Positions 8,491 to 18,226 of a stretch of 64,000 nucleotides of DNA are shown here, in pieces. The position numbers and the translations under genes were made by a program. The notes under the pieces are model-generated. The model was not told the origin of the DNA. It saw only the letters and a list, made by a program, of their open reading frames with translations, and ran no database searches. This stretch comes from an uncultured bacterium (GTDB taxonomy: Bacteria; Bacillota; Clostridia; Lachnospirales; Lachnospiraceae), in contig CANCXX010000019.1 of the NCBI GenBank assembly GCA_947381965.1, forward strand, positions 18,654-82,653, read 5' to 3'. Position 1 is the first letter of the stretch, and each line of letters opens with the position of its first letter.

Positions 8491-9927
8491 TTACTCCAGA
8501 ATTCCTAATGTAATGCTTACATCCATCTGTACATACTCATCTTGCCCCTGCCGCATTAAAGTGACTTCCACTACCTCTTCCGGCTCCTTGTCTTTTAACA
8601 TATTTACCAGGTCCCCATAAGTGTAAATTTCTTTGCCTTCCATTCCTGTCAGAACATCCCCGCTTTGAATACCTGCAAGCATTGCAGGAGAATCCATCTC
8701 TATCTCTGTAATATATGCCCCAAAAGGTACGCCCAGATTTTCATTTGCTTCCAGCGTAACGTCCATTCCATGGGTTCCAAGATACGCCTGATCCTTTCCG
8801 TTACTCATTCTCTCAATCACTTTCCTAAGCTCCGTAATTCCCAGGGCGGATATCATATTTTTCATATCATCACTGTTATGTGTGTTATCAATGATGCCAA
8901 GCACCTGCCCCTTAACATTCACCAACACGCCTGACGCATATCTGCTCCCATAAATATCCGTACCCAAAACCCGATAGTAAGAATCCGTCATACCAAGCAG
9001 ACTGCTGGAAGTGACAATACCATAACAGACAGAATTTGGACTGCCTACAGGACTTCCCACCGCAATTACCGGTCTTCCCACAATTGCCCTGCTGCCGGAG
9101 CTTGCAGTAAAATCTGCCGGAGCAAGTGTCTCTGCGGTTTCTTTTTTCAGCTTTTCCAAAGGTACAGAGATGATTGCAAGCCCTGTATTAATGTCCTTTT
9201 TCCTAAGTCCCGCCTTTACCTGTTCCCCATTATAAAATGTTACCATAATACTTTCCGCTGCAATCACTTTTTCATATTTAACCAGAATCAGTATTTCCTT
9301 TTCCAGCTTTGCAACAATAACGCCGGATGTCTGATCCTTGCTTTCATAAGGGTCATTAAACCAGTCCAGACCGGAAACAGAGCCAGTTACCGTAACCAGG
9401 GACTTTTCCACATTTTCAGCCACATTCGCCATCAGGCTATACATGGCGGAATAATCATCCATATCAAGTTCCACGCTGTCAAGCAGCTGGGCAATCTGTT
9501 CATCATCCAGCTTCACCTCCTTAGGAGGCTCCATTTCGGCTTCCGCCTCCGCCATTTCTGTGTCATCGGCAAACATATCCTTTGGGAGAATTTCTTCTGT
9601 TTCCGCCGGGAACTCAATAGGCGCCGGCTCTTCCTCCGGGTAAAGCCAGTTGCTGATAACCGGCTCCAAAATCAGAAAGGTCAGACAGGCAACCAAAGAA
9701 AAAAGCACCGCCATTGCCGCTGTAACAAGAGTTCTTCTAAGAAGTTTTTTCTTATTGACAGGGCGCTGTTTAATTTTTTCCGTTATAAAATCAGAATCCT
9801 GCTTCCGGATTTTATTTTCCGGTCCCATTTCCTTTTTTTGTTCTGTATCATACATAAAAAATACCAGTCTTTCACATATCTGCTTTTTAAATATACGCCA
9901 ATTTTGCTGCATGGAAATGCAGAACAT
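8491..9927 (-). CDS. HtrA/DegP-like membrane protein with PDZ domain, apparent pseudoprotease
   Basis: Counting from the 9927 start: a cytoplasmic head, one membrane segment (~66-90), an acidic linker (~100-140), a trypsin-like domain (~165-350) and a PDZ domain (~382-475, GAYITEIEMDSPAMLAGIQSGDVLTG). The fold matches S1C proteases: GSPVGSP for the GNPLG loop and LVNVKGQVLGI for the strand after the catalytic Ser. The triad is gone. The HVI position reads KVI (Lys220), the tDLA position reads TGLA (Gly249), and the GNSGG position reads RYASG (Ala331). It is probably a binding or sensing protein, not a protease. The start is uncertain: AAGGA abuts the ATG at 9927, and an ATG at 9855 gives a more typical short N-terminus but has no good ribosome site. 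It sits upstream of yhaM. Confidence 0.85.
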   Translation of the reverse strand: MFCISMQQNWRIFKKQICERLVFFMYDTEQKKEMGPENKIRKQDSDFITEKIKQRPVNKKKLLRRTLVTAAMAVLFSLVACLTFLILEPVISNWLYPEEEPAPIEFPAETEEILPKDMFADDTEMAEAEAEMEPPKEVKLDDEQIAQLLDSVELDMDDYSAMYSLMANVAENVEKSLVTVTGSVSGLDWFNDPYESKDQTSGVIVAKLEKEILILVKYEKVIAAESIMVTFYNGEQVKAGLRKKDINTGLAIISVPLEKLKKETAETLAPADFTASSGSRAIVGRPVIAVGSPVGSPNSVCYGIVTSSSLLGMTDSYYRVLGTDIYGSRYASGVLVNVKGQVLGIIDNTHNSDDMKNMISALGITELRKVIERMSNGKDQAYLGTHGMDVTLEANENLGVPFGAYITEIEMDSPAMLAGIQSGDVLTGMEGKEIYTYGDLVNMLKDKEPEEVVEVTLMRQGQDEYVQMDVSITLGILE

Positions 9928-9995
9928 TCCTTATCAGTATAGCCCTTTTTGATAACAATGTAAATTTGATTTCCGTGCTTTTATACCCTTTACAT

Positions 9996-10027
9996 AAAAA
10001 AAACATTGAAAACGCTAATTTCCAATG
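9996..10027 (-). terminator. Rho-independent terminator after tRNA-Pro
   Basis: On the minus strand CATTGGAAA (10027-10019), loop TTAGCG, TTTTCAATG (10012-10004) form a 9-bp stem with one G-T pair, followed by eight T. It lies seven bases after the tRNA. Confidence 0.8.
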
Positions 10028-10033
10028 CTTTAA

Positions 10034-10107
<74 letters not shown>

Positions 10108-10205
10108 TAACCTTATGACAATGTTCATCATACAATTTTTACAGCCAAATGTCAATGTTTGGAACATAATATTTTTTATTTTCTTATATCTTCAAGCACG
10201 CTCTA

Positions 10206-10272
10206 ACAGGCTGGTCCGTAAAATATAAATTCTTTTAACTATAACCTTTTACTGTATTTCAGACCAGCCTGT
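10206..10272. repeat. 11-bp inverted repeat with 45-nt AT-rich centre downstream of antiporter operon
   Basis: ACAGGCTGGTC (10206-10216) and GACCAGCCTGT (10262-10272) are exact inverted repeats. They lie between the last antiporter gene (stop at 10286) and tRNA-Pro. The next bases are not T-rich, so this may be an mRNA end-protecting stem, a weak terminator or a small repeat element. Confidence 0.5.
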
Positions 10273-10285
10273 AAAAACAATACAT

Positions 10286-12409
10286 TTAATGCTGTAATAA
10301 AAGATAAATCACCGTAATCAAAAGCCCGATGCAGAACAGTAAAAGCGCAAAGGACATACTTCTGCCTATAATTGCGCTGTCTTCTGACCATTCCTCGTGA
10401 ATCAGGGCATATTTGTGTTCATAGTCCACATTTTTAGGCCGCTTTTTCCATATTGTGGCATTGGCCGCCCTCTCAAGTCCATTGACAAAGCACCCCAGGG
10501 CATGGGTAACAGCCGTTCCTTCCTCCAGCTCACAGGGCAGTTTACTGTCCTTATAAACCGTCTTCCGCAGAGCCACAACAATGAAATCAACCAGACTGTC
10601 CAAAATCCGGCAAAAAACGCCGGATACAAATGGAAGCGCGCCAAGCAAAATGGGACGGTAAATATAGTCTTCCAAATCCAAATATTTATACCATCTGTTC
10701 ACATACACCCTGCCTTCCGGTGTTTTTTTCATAAGCCACAGCCTGACAACTATCAGATAAACCAATGCGCCTATAAAAAGAGAAATGGCGGCGCCCTTCA
10801 AATTTGTCAGGTTAAACCATAAAACCCTCTCTCCGCCTCCCTGTGCCTGCATAAATCCCTGCCCCAAATCTGCCAGGGGACTCATAATAAGATTGGGGAA
10901 CATTCCCATTACCGGAAGCAGCACTGCACTTAAAGTAAGAGCAGTCCCACTTACCTTATTCATATATCTTCCCTTTAATCTGTCAAACCCATCCTGTACG
11001 GCTCTGTCGTGATTTTTTTCCAGGAACAATGCCACATAAAGCTTTGTCATATAAGCCACCGTAAGGCCGCCGCTTATAAGAAAAGCCCATTCAATTCCCT
11101 TCATCGCTGATACGCCAAAAATGCCAGAAGCGGCGCCTGTCTTTATAAGTTCAAGATACTCCACAATACTTTCATGAATAAGGGTTTTGCTGATATATCC
11201 ATTAAAGAGGGGAACCCCGCCAATTCCAAAGGCGCCCATCAGAAATATAAAATGAAGAAGCGGCTTTTTCCTGCCAAATCCTCTGATATCATTTAAATCA
11301 AGCTTATGCACATTCATAAACACCACACCTGCAGCCATAAACAGTACCAGCTTAATCAGAGAATGGTTCACCATATGAAGAAGGCTTCCCCTAACCGCAA
11401 GCGCATTTTCCCCTCCCAAAAGTCCAAGCAGCCCCACTCCCACCAGAATAAATCCTATCTGGGAAACAGAGGAACAGGCAAGGGTCCTCTTTAAGTCCAC
11501 GGAAAACAGTGCCAGCACTGCTCCCGTTACCATCGTAAATACACCAATTGTCAATATCAGGCTGCCCCAAAGACCATTGCCCTTAAATAGATAACCGGAA
11601 AGAACCAGTATTCCAAACATTCCCCCTTTCGTGAGAATCCCTGACAAAAGAGCCGATGCCGGCGCCGGCGCCACAGGATGCGCTTTGGGAAGCCAGATAT
11701 GCAACGGAAAAGCCCCTGCCTTTGCTCCAAAACCAAAAAACATACAAATCCCGGCAGCCCACAACCGTTTTTTGGCAGCTGCCTGGGGCAGGCTGGTGTA
11801 TGCGGCAGGGTTGCCGGATACACCGGCAAGCGCCTTAAATTCCAATGTTCCCGTCACACTGTACAAAAGGAAAATTCCCATAAGCATTACAAGACCACCG
11901 ATAACCGCCACCGCCAGATATGTGCCCGCCGCCCTTAATGACTCCTTCCGTTCATCCTGGGCAACCCACACATAAGAGGTAAATGACATTAGTTCAAAGA
12001 AAATAAAAGTTGTATAAAAGTCAGCAGACAAAAATACCCCTTCCACCGCTCCCAAGGTCAAAAGCAAAAACAGATAATACCTGTTTCTGTTCCGGTAATG
12101 AGAAAAATATTCTTTGGAGAACAAAGTACTCATAAACCACATAAACGCCGCTATCAATCCATAAAGTGACCGGAAGCCATCCAGCGCAAAAGACAATCCC
12201 ATCCCGCACACTTCCGGGATTTTTACCACCATGGAATAATCTCCCTTAGTTATCACATAAATCAAAAGAAAAAGAAAGAGCAGACATTCGATTCCTGTTG
12301 CCACATCCGCCAGTAAATCCCGTATATTCTTATTTTTCCTGCCCGACAGATAGCAGGCAATGGCAGATACCATAGGAAAAAGCACGCCGCCACAAAGCAA
12401 TAATCCCAT
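10286..12409 (-). CDS. NuoL/MrpA-D-type proton-conducting subunit (707 aa)
   Basis: The largest antiporter-like membrane subunit of the operon, 707 residues. It keeps the key charged residues of the complex I antiporter fold: the Glu in FIFFELMSF (helix 5), Lys in GFGAKAGAFPLH (helix 7), Lys in GILTKGG (helix 8) and Lys in GYISKTL (helix 12). A C-terminal extension of ~200 residues carries a further amphipathic stretch and a final membrane helix, as in longer members (NuoL/HyfB type). The start has AGGAGG eight bases upstream. It is the last gene of the operon, 12 bp after the previous one. It likely moves H+ or Na+ through a half-channel pair. The exact subunit letter cannot be fixed by eye. 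Confidence 0.85.
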   Translation of the reverse strand: MGLLLCGGVLFPMVSAIACYLSGRKNKNIRDLLADVATGIECLLFLFLLIYVITKGDYSMVVKIPEVCGMGLSFALDGFRSLYGLIAAFMWFMSTLFSKEYFSHYRNRNRYYLFLLLTLGAVEGVFLSADFYTTFIFFELMSFTSYVWVAQDERKESLRAAGTYLAVAVIGGLVMLMGIFLLYSVTGTLEFKALAGVSGNPAAYTSLPQAAAKKRLWAAGICMFFGFGAKAGAFPLHIWLPKAHPVAPAPASALLSGILTKGGMFGILVLSGYLFKGNGLWGSLILTIGVFTMVTGAVLALFSVDLKRTLACSSVSQIGFILVGVGLLGLLGGENALAVRGSLLHMVNHSLIKLVLFMAAGVVFMNVHKLDLNDIRGFGRKKPLLHFIFLMGAFGIGGVPLFNGYISKTLIHESIVEYLELIKTGAASGIFGVSAMKGIEWAFLISGGLTVAYMTKLYVALFLEKNHDRAVQDGFDRLKGRYMNKVSGTALTLSAVLLPVMGMFPNLIMSPLADLGQGFMQAQGGGERVLWFNLTNLKGAAISLFIGALVYLIVVRLWLMKKTPEGRVYVNRWYKYLDLEDYIYRPILLGALPFVSGVFCRILDSLVDFIVVALRKTVYKDSKLPCELEEGTAVTHALGCFVNGLERAANATIWKKRPKNVDYEHKYALIHEEWSEDSAIIGRSMSFALLLFCIGLLITVIYLLLQH

Positions 12410-12421
12410 AATCTTTTCCTC

Positions 12422-13885
12422 CTAATACACACCTGCGGCCACATCTGAAAAAAACTTTACGGCGGGCCCGGAATAAAGACCAAACGACAAAATAAAAACA
12501 GTAAACACAAATAACGGAACCAGCATTTTCCAATTAGGGTCCCTGACCCCATCCGGTATTCTCTTATCAAACCCCTCTCCCGGAAAAAAGGCGCGCACCA
12601 CGATTGTCAGCATATAAATGGCTGTCAGAAGCGCCGACACCAAAAGGCATACAATTCCAAAATAAGCAATTTCATTACCGCTTTCCACTGCTGCCGATGC
12701 CAGATTCCATTTACTTACAAACCCGGCAAGCCCCGGCACACCCATAAGCGCAAATGAGGAAACGGTAAATACACCGAAAACGCAAGGCATCTGATAGCCC
12801 ATTCCATCAAGCTCATGAACATAGTGCTTATCCGCCTGGTGCATAATTGCACCTGCACAGAAAAAGGAACTGATTTTCATTATCGCATGAAAAACCAGAT
12901 GACAAACCGCTCCTGTCATCCCAAGGGGCGTCATAATCGTTACTCCAAACAATATATAGGACAAATTACTGATAGTGGAATAGGCAAGCCTTCTTTTTAT
13001 ATGTGTTTCCTTTACCGCACGGCTGCACCCGTAAACTATGGTAAACATTACAATCAGCATTACCGTATTTTGTGCCCAGGTTCCCTTTAAAAAATCAGTT
13101 CCAAAACTGTAATAAGTCAAACGTATAATGGCAAAGGCGCCAGATTTTACAACTGCAACTGCATGGAGAAGGGCTGTTACCGGCGTAGGCGCAACTCCTG
13201 CGTCAGGAAGCCAGGAATTAAAGGGGCAGATGGCTGCTTTTACTCCAAACCCCATAAAGGCAATCACATAAATTAATAAAAGCACATTAGTTCTCTCTCC
13301 AATCCTCACCACGTCAAGTACACCGCCCAAAACAAACTCGGTAGTGTTTCCATATATAATCACAAATATTAAACCAATAAAAGCAAACGCAGCGCCGCCA
13401 AGCGAATAATAAAGATACTTCCGGCTTGCAAGTATTGCTTCTCTTGTAAGAGTGTGCATCACAAGAGGAACCGTAACCAGTGTCAGCAGTTCATAAAAAA
13501 AATACATGGTAAGCAGATTTGCCGCAAAAGAAATTCCCAGGGTTATTCCGTAAGTCATAGTGTAAAACATAAAAAACATTCTTTCATGCTCTTCTTTTGT
13601 CATATATTCAAAAGCATATAAAGTGGCAAATGGCCATAATGCAGAAACCAGCCCGCCAAATACCATGCTCATTCCATCTACTTTAAAGCTGATGGACAGA
13701 TTTCCTGTAAAGTTGGCCAGAGTAAAAATGCTTTCTGACCTGTGCATCAGCAGATACCAGACTAAAATACTGTTTATTACTACTGCTGCTTCCAGAAAAA
13801 TTTCCATAAAGTTCCGCTTTTTAAAGGGAACCAGAAACACAAACGCCCCCGCAATTACGGGAATTAAAATAACCAGCAATATCAT
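12422..13885 (-). CDS. MrpD/NuoM-type antiporter subunit (487 aa)
   Basis: An integral membrane protein of 487 residues with the Proton_antipo_M fold. Conserved charges: Glu in YFFYELLTL, Lys in GFGVKAAICPF, Lys in AVAVVKSGAF and Lys in GFVSKWNL. The HAVAVVKSGAF segment is typical of MrpD and NuoM proteins. Start at 13885 with GGGGGAGG six bases upstream. It is one of three close paralogues in a row here (also 13902-15374 and 15388-16887), spaced 13-16 bp apart and therefore translated from one message. It is expected to conduct ions together with its neighbours in an Mrp-type complex. Confidence 0.88.
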   Translation of the reverse strand: MILLVILIPVIAGAFVFLVPFKKRNFMEIFLEAAVVINSILVWYLLMHRSESIFTLANFTGNLSISFKVDGMSMVFGGLVSALWPFATLYAFEYMTKEEHERMFFMFYTMTYGITLGISFAANLLTMYFFYELLTLVTVPLVMHTLTREAILASRKYLYYSLGGAAFAFIGLIFVIIYGNTTEFVLGGVLDVVRIGERTNVLLLIYVIAFMGFGVKAAICPFNSWLPDAGVAPTPVTALLHAVAVVKSGAFAIIRLTYYSFGTDFLKGTWAQNTVMLIVMFTIVYGCSRAVKETHIKRRLAYSTISNLSYILFGVTIMTPLGMTGAVCHLVFHAIMKISSFFCAGAIMHQADKHYVHELDGMGYQMPCVFGVFTVSSFALMGVPGLAGFVSKWNLASAAVESGNEIAYFGIVCLLVSALLTAIYMLTIVVRAFFPGEGFDKRIPDGVRDPNWKMLVPLFVFTVFILSFGLYSGPAVKFFSDVAAGVY

Positions 13886-13901
13886 AACTGCCTCCCCCTT
13901 C

Positions 13902-15374
13902 CTAAATAATCTTTTTTATGATATCCGCCAGAAATCCGGTTACCAGATTTGGGAACAGGCCCATCAGCAGGCACAGCATGGTCAGAATCAACACTGGCAC
14001 CGTCATAAAAAGAGAAGGTTCCTTTTTCTTAAGTGTCCCATAATCATAATCTTCTCCCGGAAAGAATCCGGCAATCGTAACAGGCAGCAGATACCCTGCC
14101 GTAAGAAGGGCGCTTACCAGCAGAATCGCCGGCCCTGCCCAGTAAAACCAACTAATACCGGAGTTTAAGGCGCCCACCGCCAAATACCATTTGCTGATAA
14201 ATCCCCCTGTAGGCGGAATACCGATAAGCCCCAGGGACACAATGGTATAGCACCAAATAAGAACAGGCATTTCCTTTCCAATTCCCTTTAGTTCCCCTAC
14301 TTTCGTCTTCCCTGTCATATAAATGACAGCACCCACGCAGAGGAATAATGCGGCTTTAATAAATCCATGACAGAGTACATGAAGCAGCCCGCCGTTCAAA
14401 GAACCGGCGTCCATCACTGCAAGGCCAAACAAAATATAGGACAGCTGGCTTACCGTAGAATAGGCCAGACGTTTTTTCAGTAATGGTTCCCGGTAGGCAA
14501 GCACAGAACCCAGAAAGACTGTTGTCAGTGTCAATATCATCCATACCGTCTGTACCCATGTTCCTCTTAAAAACGATGCTCCAAATATAAAATAAACAAT
14601 TCTTACTACCGCAAGCACCCCTGCCTTTACAATTACTGCTGAAAGCACTGCCGAAGCAGGTGCAGGGGCCACTGGATGAGCTGCAGGCAGCCACGCGTGC
14701 ATGGGGAACATTCCTGCCTTTACTCCAAAACCAATCAACATTACAAAAGCAATCACCAGAAAAATTTCCTGGTGGGCCGCTGCCGCTTCCGCGCTGAATA
14801 CACCTCCGGGGCTAAAGGTCAGCGTATTTCCGTATCTTTCAATAAAATAAATGCCAAACAGCGCCATATAAGCCCCGCACAGAGAATAAAACAAGTACTT
14901 AAGTCCTGCCATTACAGCCTCCCTGCTGCCATTATGAAGCACTAAAGGCAGAGAAGTCAGAGTCAGCATTTCAAAGAATAAATAAAATGTTATCAAATTG
15001 CCTGCAAAGCAAAGAGCATTTAACACGCCAAAAACAATCAGTAAATATCCGTAATAACGCTTTTCTTTTTTTTCATGTTTCATATATTCAAAAGAAAAGA
15101 ACCCGGCACAAAGAAAAACAATTACTGTCACCGATGAAAAAATCACACTAATCTCGTCCACCTTAAATAAAACCGGAAGCCTGTCTGTCAGATTAAACAA
15201 AGTCAGCATCCCTCCCTGCGACATGCAAAGAGCCATAACTACCAATACCGCTGATACCAGCAAGGCACCTCCGGTTACTGTCAGAAGAATTTTTCTGTTT
15301 TTTATTTCTCTGCACAAAAGAAGGCATAAACCTGCAAAAACAGGAAAACAAATTGATATTATCATATAATACAT
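13902..15374 (-). CDS. MrpD/NuoM-type antiporter subunit (490 aa)
   Basis: A second mid-size pump-like subunit. Charged residues of the ion path are present: Glu in LFFEMLTLTS, Lys in GFGVKAGMFPMHAW, Lys in AVIVKAGVLA and Lys in GFISKWYL. The start ATG at 15374 is chosen because AAGGGGGT lies seven bases upstream; the open frame runs on to 15416 but that would overlap the upstream gene. It is the paralogue most similar by eye to the 487-residue neighbour. It lies within the same operon, immediately after the 499-residue subunit. Confidence 0.88.
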   Translation of the reverse strand: MYYMIISICFPVFAGLCLLLCREIKNRKILLTVTGGALLVSAVLVVMALCMSQGGMLTLFNLTDRLPVLFKVDEISVIFSSVTVIVFLCAGFFSFEYMKHEKKEKRYYGYLLIVFGVLNALCFAGNLITFYLFFEMLTLTSLPLVLHNGSREAVMAGLKYLFYSLCGAYMALFGIYFIERYGNTLTFSPGGVFSAEAAAAHQEIFLVIAFVMLIGFGVKAGMFPMHAWLPAAHPVAPAPASAVLSAVIVKAGVLAVVRIVYFIFGASFLRGTWVQTVWMILTLTTVFLGSVLAYREPLLKKRLAYSTVSQLSYILFGLAVMDAGSLNGGLLHVLCHGFIKAALFLCVGAVIYMTGKTKVGELKGIGKEMPVLIWCYTIVSLGLIGIPPTGGFISKWYLAVGALNSGISWFYWAGPAILLVSALLTAGYLLPVTIAGFFPGEDYDYGTLKKKEPSLFMTVPVLILTMLCLLMGLFPNLVTGFLADIIKKII

Positions 15375-15387
15375 ATAAAATACCCCC

Positions 15388-16887
15388 TTAAGAGAACATG
15401 CCAAGGCCCTGGCCAATTAAATCAACCACAGGCTGGGAACTCACTCCCAGAAACACATTCAAAACAATAAAGAAAACCAGCGTCAACGCATACATCTTCA
15501 TATTATTAAAGGAAATACTTTCACTTCCAGCTGTGGTATTCTCCACTGGTGTGTAAATACGGATAACCGTTTTCATAAAATAAATTGCATTTAAAATGGT
15601 ACTGATGCCAAGGACAATCAACGCAGGCAGCATTTTCCCCTCATTCTGCACTGCCGCCTGTGCAAACAAAAGCTTACTGATAAACCCTGAAAATAAAGGA
15701 ACGCCTACCATTGACAGGGAGCCAACCGTAAACGCCACTCCTGCCCATTTATTTCTAAATGCCGCACCGGTTAAATCAATAAATTTTCTGCTGCCCCCTG
15801 ACACATCTGTAAGGCCAATCGCAGATATAAATAACAAAGACTTGGTTGCCGCATGGGATAAAATATGGAATACGCTTGCCCCCATTCCGGCCTCCGTACC
15901 CATTCCAATCCCCATATAAATATAGCCAATCTGCGCCACTGATGAAAAGGAAATCATTCTTCTTACATCATTTTCCTTTATTGCGCTTAAGGAGCCAAAA
16001 ATCATTCCCATCAGCCCAAATATAAACAGCACATTGATAATTTTGCTTTCATTAAATACCTGAACGCCAATTACCCTGTAGATAATTTTAATCAGCAGGA
16101 ATATGTATCCTTTGGATACCAGACTGGACAAAATAGCTGCTGAAGACACAGTAGAATACCCATAGGCATCTGTCAGCCATCCATGAAAAGGAAACAGCGC
16201 GCTTTTAATTGCAAGTCCCACACTCATAAGCGCAATGGTAACAAGCAAAGGGATTCTGTACTCCCCTGACTGTACAATCGCTGTTACCTGTTCTCTAATA
16301 TTATTCATCAGAAGATGCCCTGTCAGATCATACAGCATGCAGATTCCCATCAGCAAAAGACCCGACCCCAATAGACTCATAATCATATACCTGGCGGAAG
16401 CTTTGATTGTTCTGCCGTTTTGTCTGATCATAATGAGCCCGCAGGCAGCAATGGTATTAATCTCCACAAACACATAGGCGGTAAACAAGTCATTGGTATA
16501 CACAAGGGCCAGAAGCGAGGAAAGCAAAAGGTCAGAGAGCACATAATACAGAAAGGTTTTTCCCTCTTCCACCTCCTCCGACAGCTTCTTTCTGCCCCCT
16601 TCCAGAGACAGCAGCATTATTACACAGAAAAACAAAGCCATAAATGCTTCTAAAACCCCGGCCCGGATTTCATTTCCCCAGGGAGCCGGAAATCTTCCCA
16701 TTACATAAACATAGGCTCCTCCATGGGCAATGGTATAGCCCAAAGTACAAAGACTTAAATAGGATACCACAAGGATCAATAAAATATTTACCAGCCTTGC
16801 CGCCCTCTTTCTAAGGCCTGAGCTTATAATTCCGGCAAACAGACACAGCAAAATGGAAACTGCCGGAAAATTCTGTACCAAGTCCAT
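15388..16887 (-). CDS. MrpD/NuoN-type antiporter subunit (499 aa)
   Basis: The third mid-size pump-like subunit. Glu in YVFVEINTIAA, Lys in GLAIKSALFPFHGW, Lys in SLVSKGYIF and Lys in GFISKLLFAQAAV are kept. The GWLTDAYGYSTVSSAAILSS loop differs from the HPVAPAPAS type of the paralogues, so it may belong to the MbhH or MrpD branch that contacts the NuoK-like subunit encoded just before it. The start ATG (16887) follows the preceding stop TAA directly, with AAGGAGGGG six bases upstream, implying translational coupling. Confidence 0.87.
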   Translation of the reverse strand: MDLVQNFPAVSILLCLFAGIISSGLRKRAARLVNILLILVVSYLSLCTLGYTIAHGGAYVYVMGRFPAPWGNEIRAGVLEAFMALFFCVIMLLSLEGGRKKLSEEVEEGKTFLYYVLSDLLLSSLLALVYTNDLFTAYVFVEINTIAACGLIMIRQNGRTIKASARYMIMSLLGSGLLLMGICMLYDLTGHLLMNNIREQVTAIVQSGEYRIPLLVTIALMSVGLAIKSALFPFHGWLTDAYGYSTVSSAAILSSLVSKGYIFLLIKIIYRVIGVQVFNESKIINVLFIFGLMGMIFGSLSAIKENDVRRMISFSSVAQIGYIYMGIGMGTEAGMGASVFHILSHAATKSLLFISAIGLTDVSGGSRKFIDLTGAAFRNKWAGVAFTVGSLSMVGVPLFSGFISKLLFAQAAVQNEGKMLPALIVLGISTILNAIYFMKTVIRIYTPVENTTAGSESISFNNMKMYALTLVFFIVLNVFLGVSSQPVVDLIGQGLGMFS

Positions 16888-17262
16888 TTACAGCCCCTCC
16901 TTTAACAGCCGGATATTGATTTCATCCAAATCCAGCGTATGATAGCGCTGATACAGACGAATTGTAATAGAAAGCATCAGAGCGCTTACTGATACGGATA
17001 CCACAATTCCTGTAAGCACTAAGCCGCTTGGAATGGGATTGATATATGCCTCCATACTCTGAACTCCGTCCACAACAATAGGCGCCACACGTCCTTCAAT
17101 ATATCCTTTTTCTGCCAGAAACAAATAAACCGCAGTATCCATAATATTAAGGCCAATAATTTTTTTGATCAGGTTACTTTGCAGCAGCAGATTTCCAAAG
17201 CCAATCCCAAACAAAATCATTGCCACCGCCTCCCCATAATTTGAAAAAAGATTTGCTCCCAT
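16888..17262 (-). CDS. mrpC: MrpC/NuoK-type subunit
   Basis: About 124 residues with three membrane helices. The first reads AVAMILFGIGFGNLLLQSNL and the second contains KIIGLNIMDTAVYLF, as in MrpC/MnhC, homologues of complex I NuoK. The ATG at 17262 is chosen for the GGGGAGG eight bases upstream; the open frame continues to 17301 but overlaps the previous gene. It probably holds the lateral ion-path between the MrpB part and the large subunits. Confidence 0.85.
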   Translation of the reverse strand: MGANLFSNYGEAVAMILFGIGFGNLLLQSNLIKKIIGLNIMDTAVYLFLAEKGYIEGRVAPIVVDGVQSMEAYINPIPSGLVLTGIVVSVSVSALMLSITIRLYQRYHTLDLDEINIRLLKEGL

Positions 17263-17263
17263 T

Positions 17264-18226
17264 CTACAGACCTCCCCTCCGGAACAAAGCATAAAACGCA
17301 TACATTGTACAGGCCACCTCCAGCCCTACGCAAATATCAATAGGCAGAATAATACCGCCGCTTAGAATATGCCCCGGCTGTCCTAGGGGTATATGGTTCT
17401 CAATACCATTTGCGCCCAAAATATAAAAGTATGAACCGATAATTCCATACATACACAGAGCCGTAATTTTAGCAGCTTTATAGATATGTTCATTAAAAAA
17501 CTTCTGGGTTTTCTTAAATCCATAAGCGCTGACATATAAAATAAATCCTGCACCTAAAATTGCGCCGCCGGAAAAACCTCCTCCCGGCGATAAATGTCCG
17601 TTTAAAATCACATAAATTCCGAAAATAAAAATAATAGGGCAAAGAGTAAAAGCAGTGCCTTGCAGAATAATGTCATTTTTAGGCTCAAACCGCCTGTCAT
17701 TTTTCACCTCCTGCTTTTTTAAGATGGCATCATCCACCATAAGCAAAATCATCACACAGCAGGTTGCAATAAACAGAACATTTGTTTCTCCAAACGTATC
17801 GAAAGCTCTATAGGTTAAAATCATACCGGAAACAATATTCAGCGCTCCTGTTTCCTGCAGTCCTTTTTCAATATATCTTTGGGAAACTACATTATTATCC
17901 GGGTTTGAATAATTTCCTGTCCTTGGAAGATAAGAAACCGTATACAGCAAAAGCCCCGTCAGAATAATGCAAAACAAAACAGCAGCGGCGGCATAAACCT
18001 TTCGAAAAGCCCTAAGCCCTTTGTTGTTTTCCACATCATATACTTTGTCCCTGATCATTTCCCTTTCTGTCATACGTTCCACAATTGTGGCATCCGGTAT
18101 TTCCTTCTCCTTTTGAGGCTGCATTTCCACTTCCCCAAGGTAAGGATCTTTTGCTCCGGAAAGCCATCTGAAAAAATGAAACGCTTTTGTCTTTTCATAT
18201 TCTTCCTGAGGTTTTAATTTACTCAT
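17264..18226 (-). CDS. mrpB: MbhE-MrpB fusion subunit
   Basis: About 320 residues. A charged cytoplasmic N-terminus (~70 residues) is followed by a helix, an MbhE/MrpA-C-terminal-like block (ILTYRAFDTFGETNVLFIATC) and an MrpB/MnhB block (residues ~195-310) with the signature GHLSPGGGFSGGAILGAGF. In canonical Mrp these parts are the end of MrpA and the separate MrpB; in Mbh-type complexes they are MbhE and MbhF. Here both are joined. The start at 18226 follows GGAGGAAGGG and overlaps the preceding gene by eight bases. Confidence 0.85.
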   Translation of the reverse strand: MSKLKPQEEYEKTKAFHFFRWLSGAKDPYLGEVEMQPQKEKEIPDATIVERMTEREMIRDKVYDVENNKGLRAFRKVYAAAAVLFCIILTGLLLYTVSYLPRTGNYSNPDNNVVSQRYIEKGLQETGALNIVSGMILTYRAFDTFGETNVLFIATCCVMILLMVDDAILKKQEVKNDRRFEPKNDIILQGTAFTLCPIIFIFGIYVILNGHLSPGGGFSGGAILGAGFILYVSAYGFKKTQKFFNEHIYKAAKITALCMYGIIGSYFYILGANGIENHIPLGQPGHILSGGIILPIDICVGLEVACTMYAFYALFRRGGL

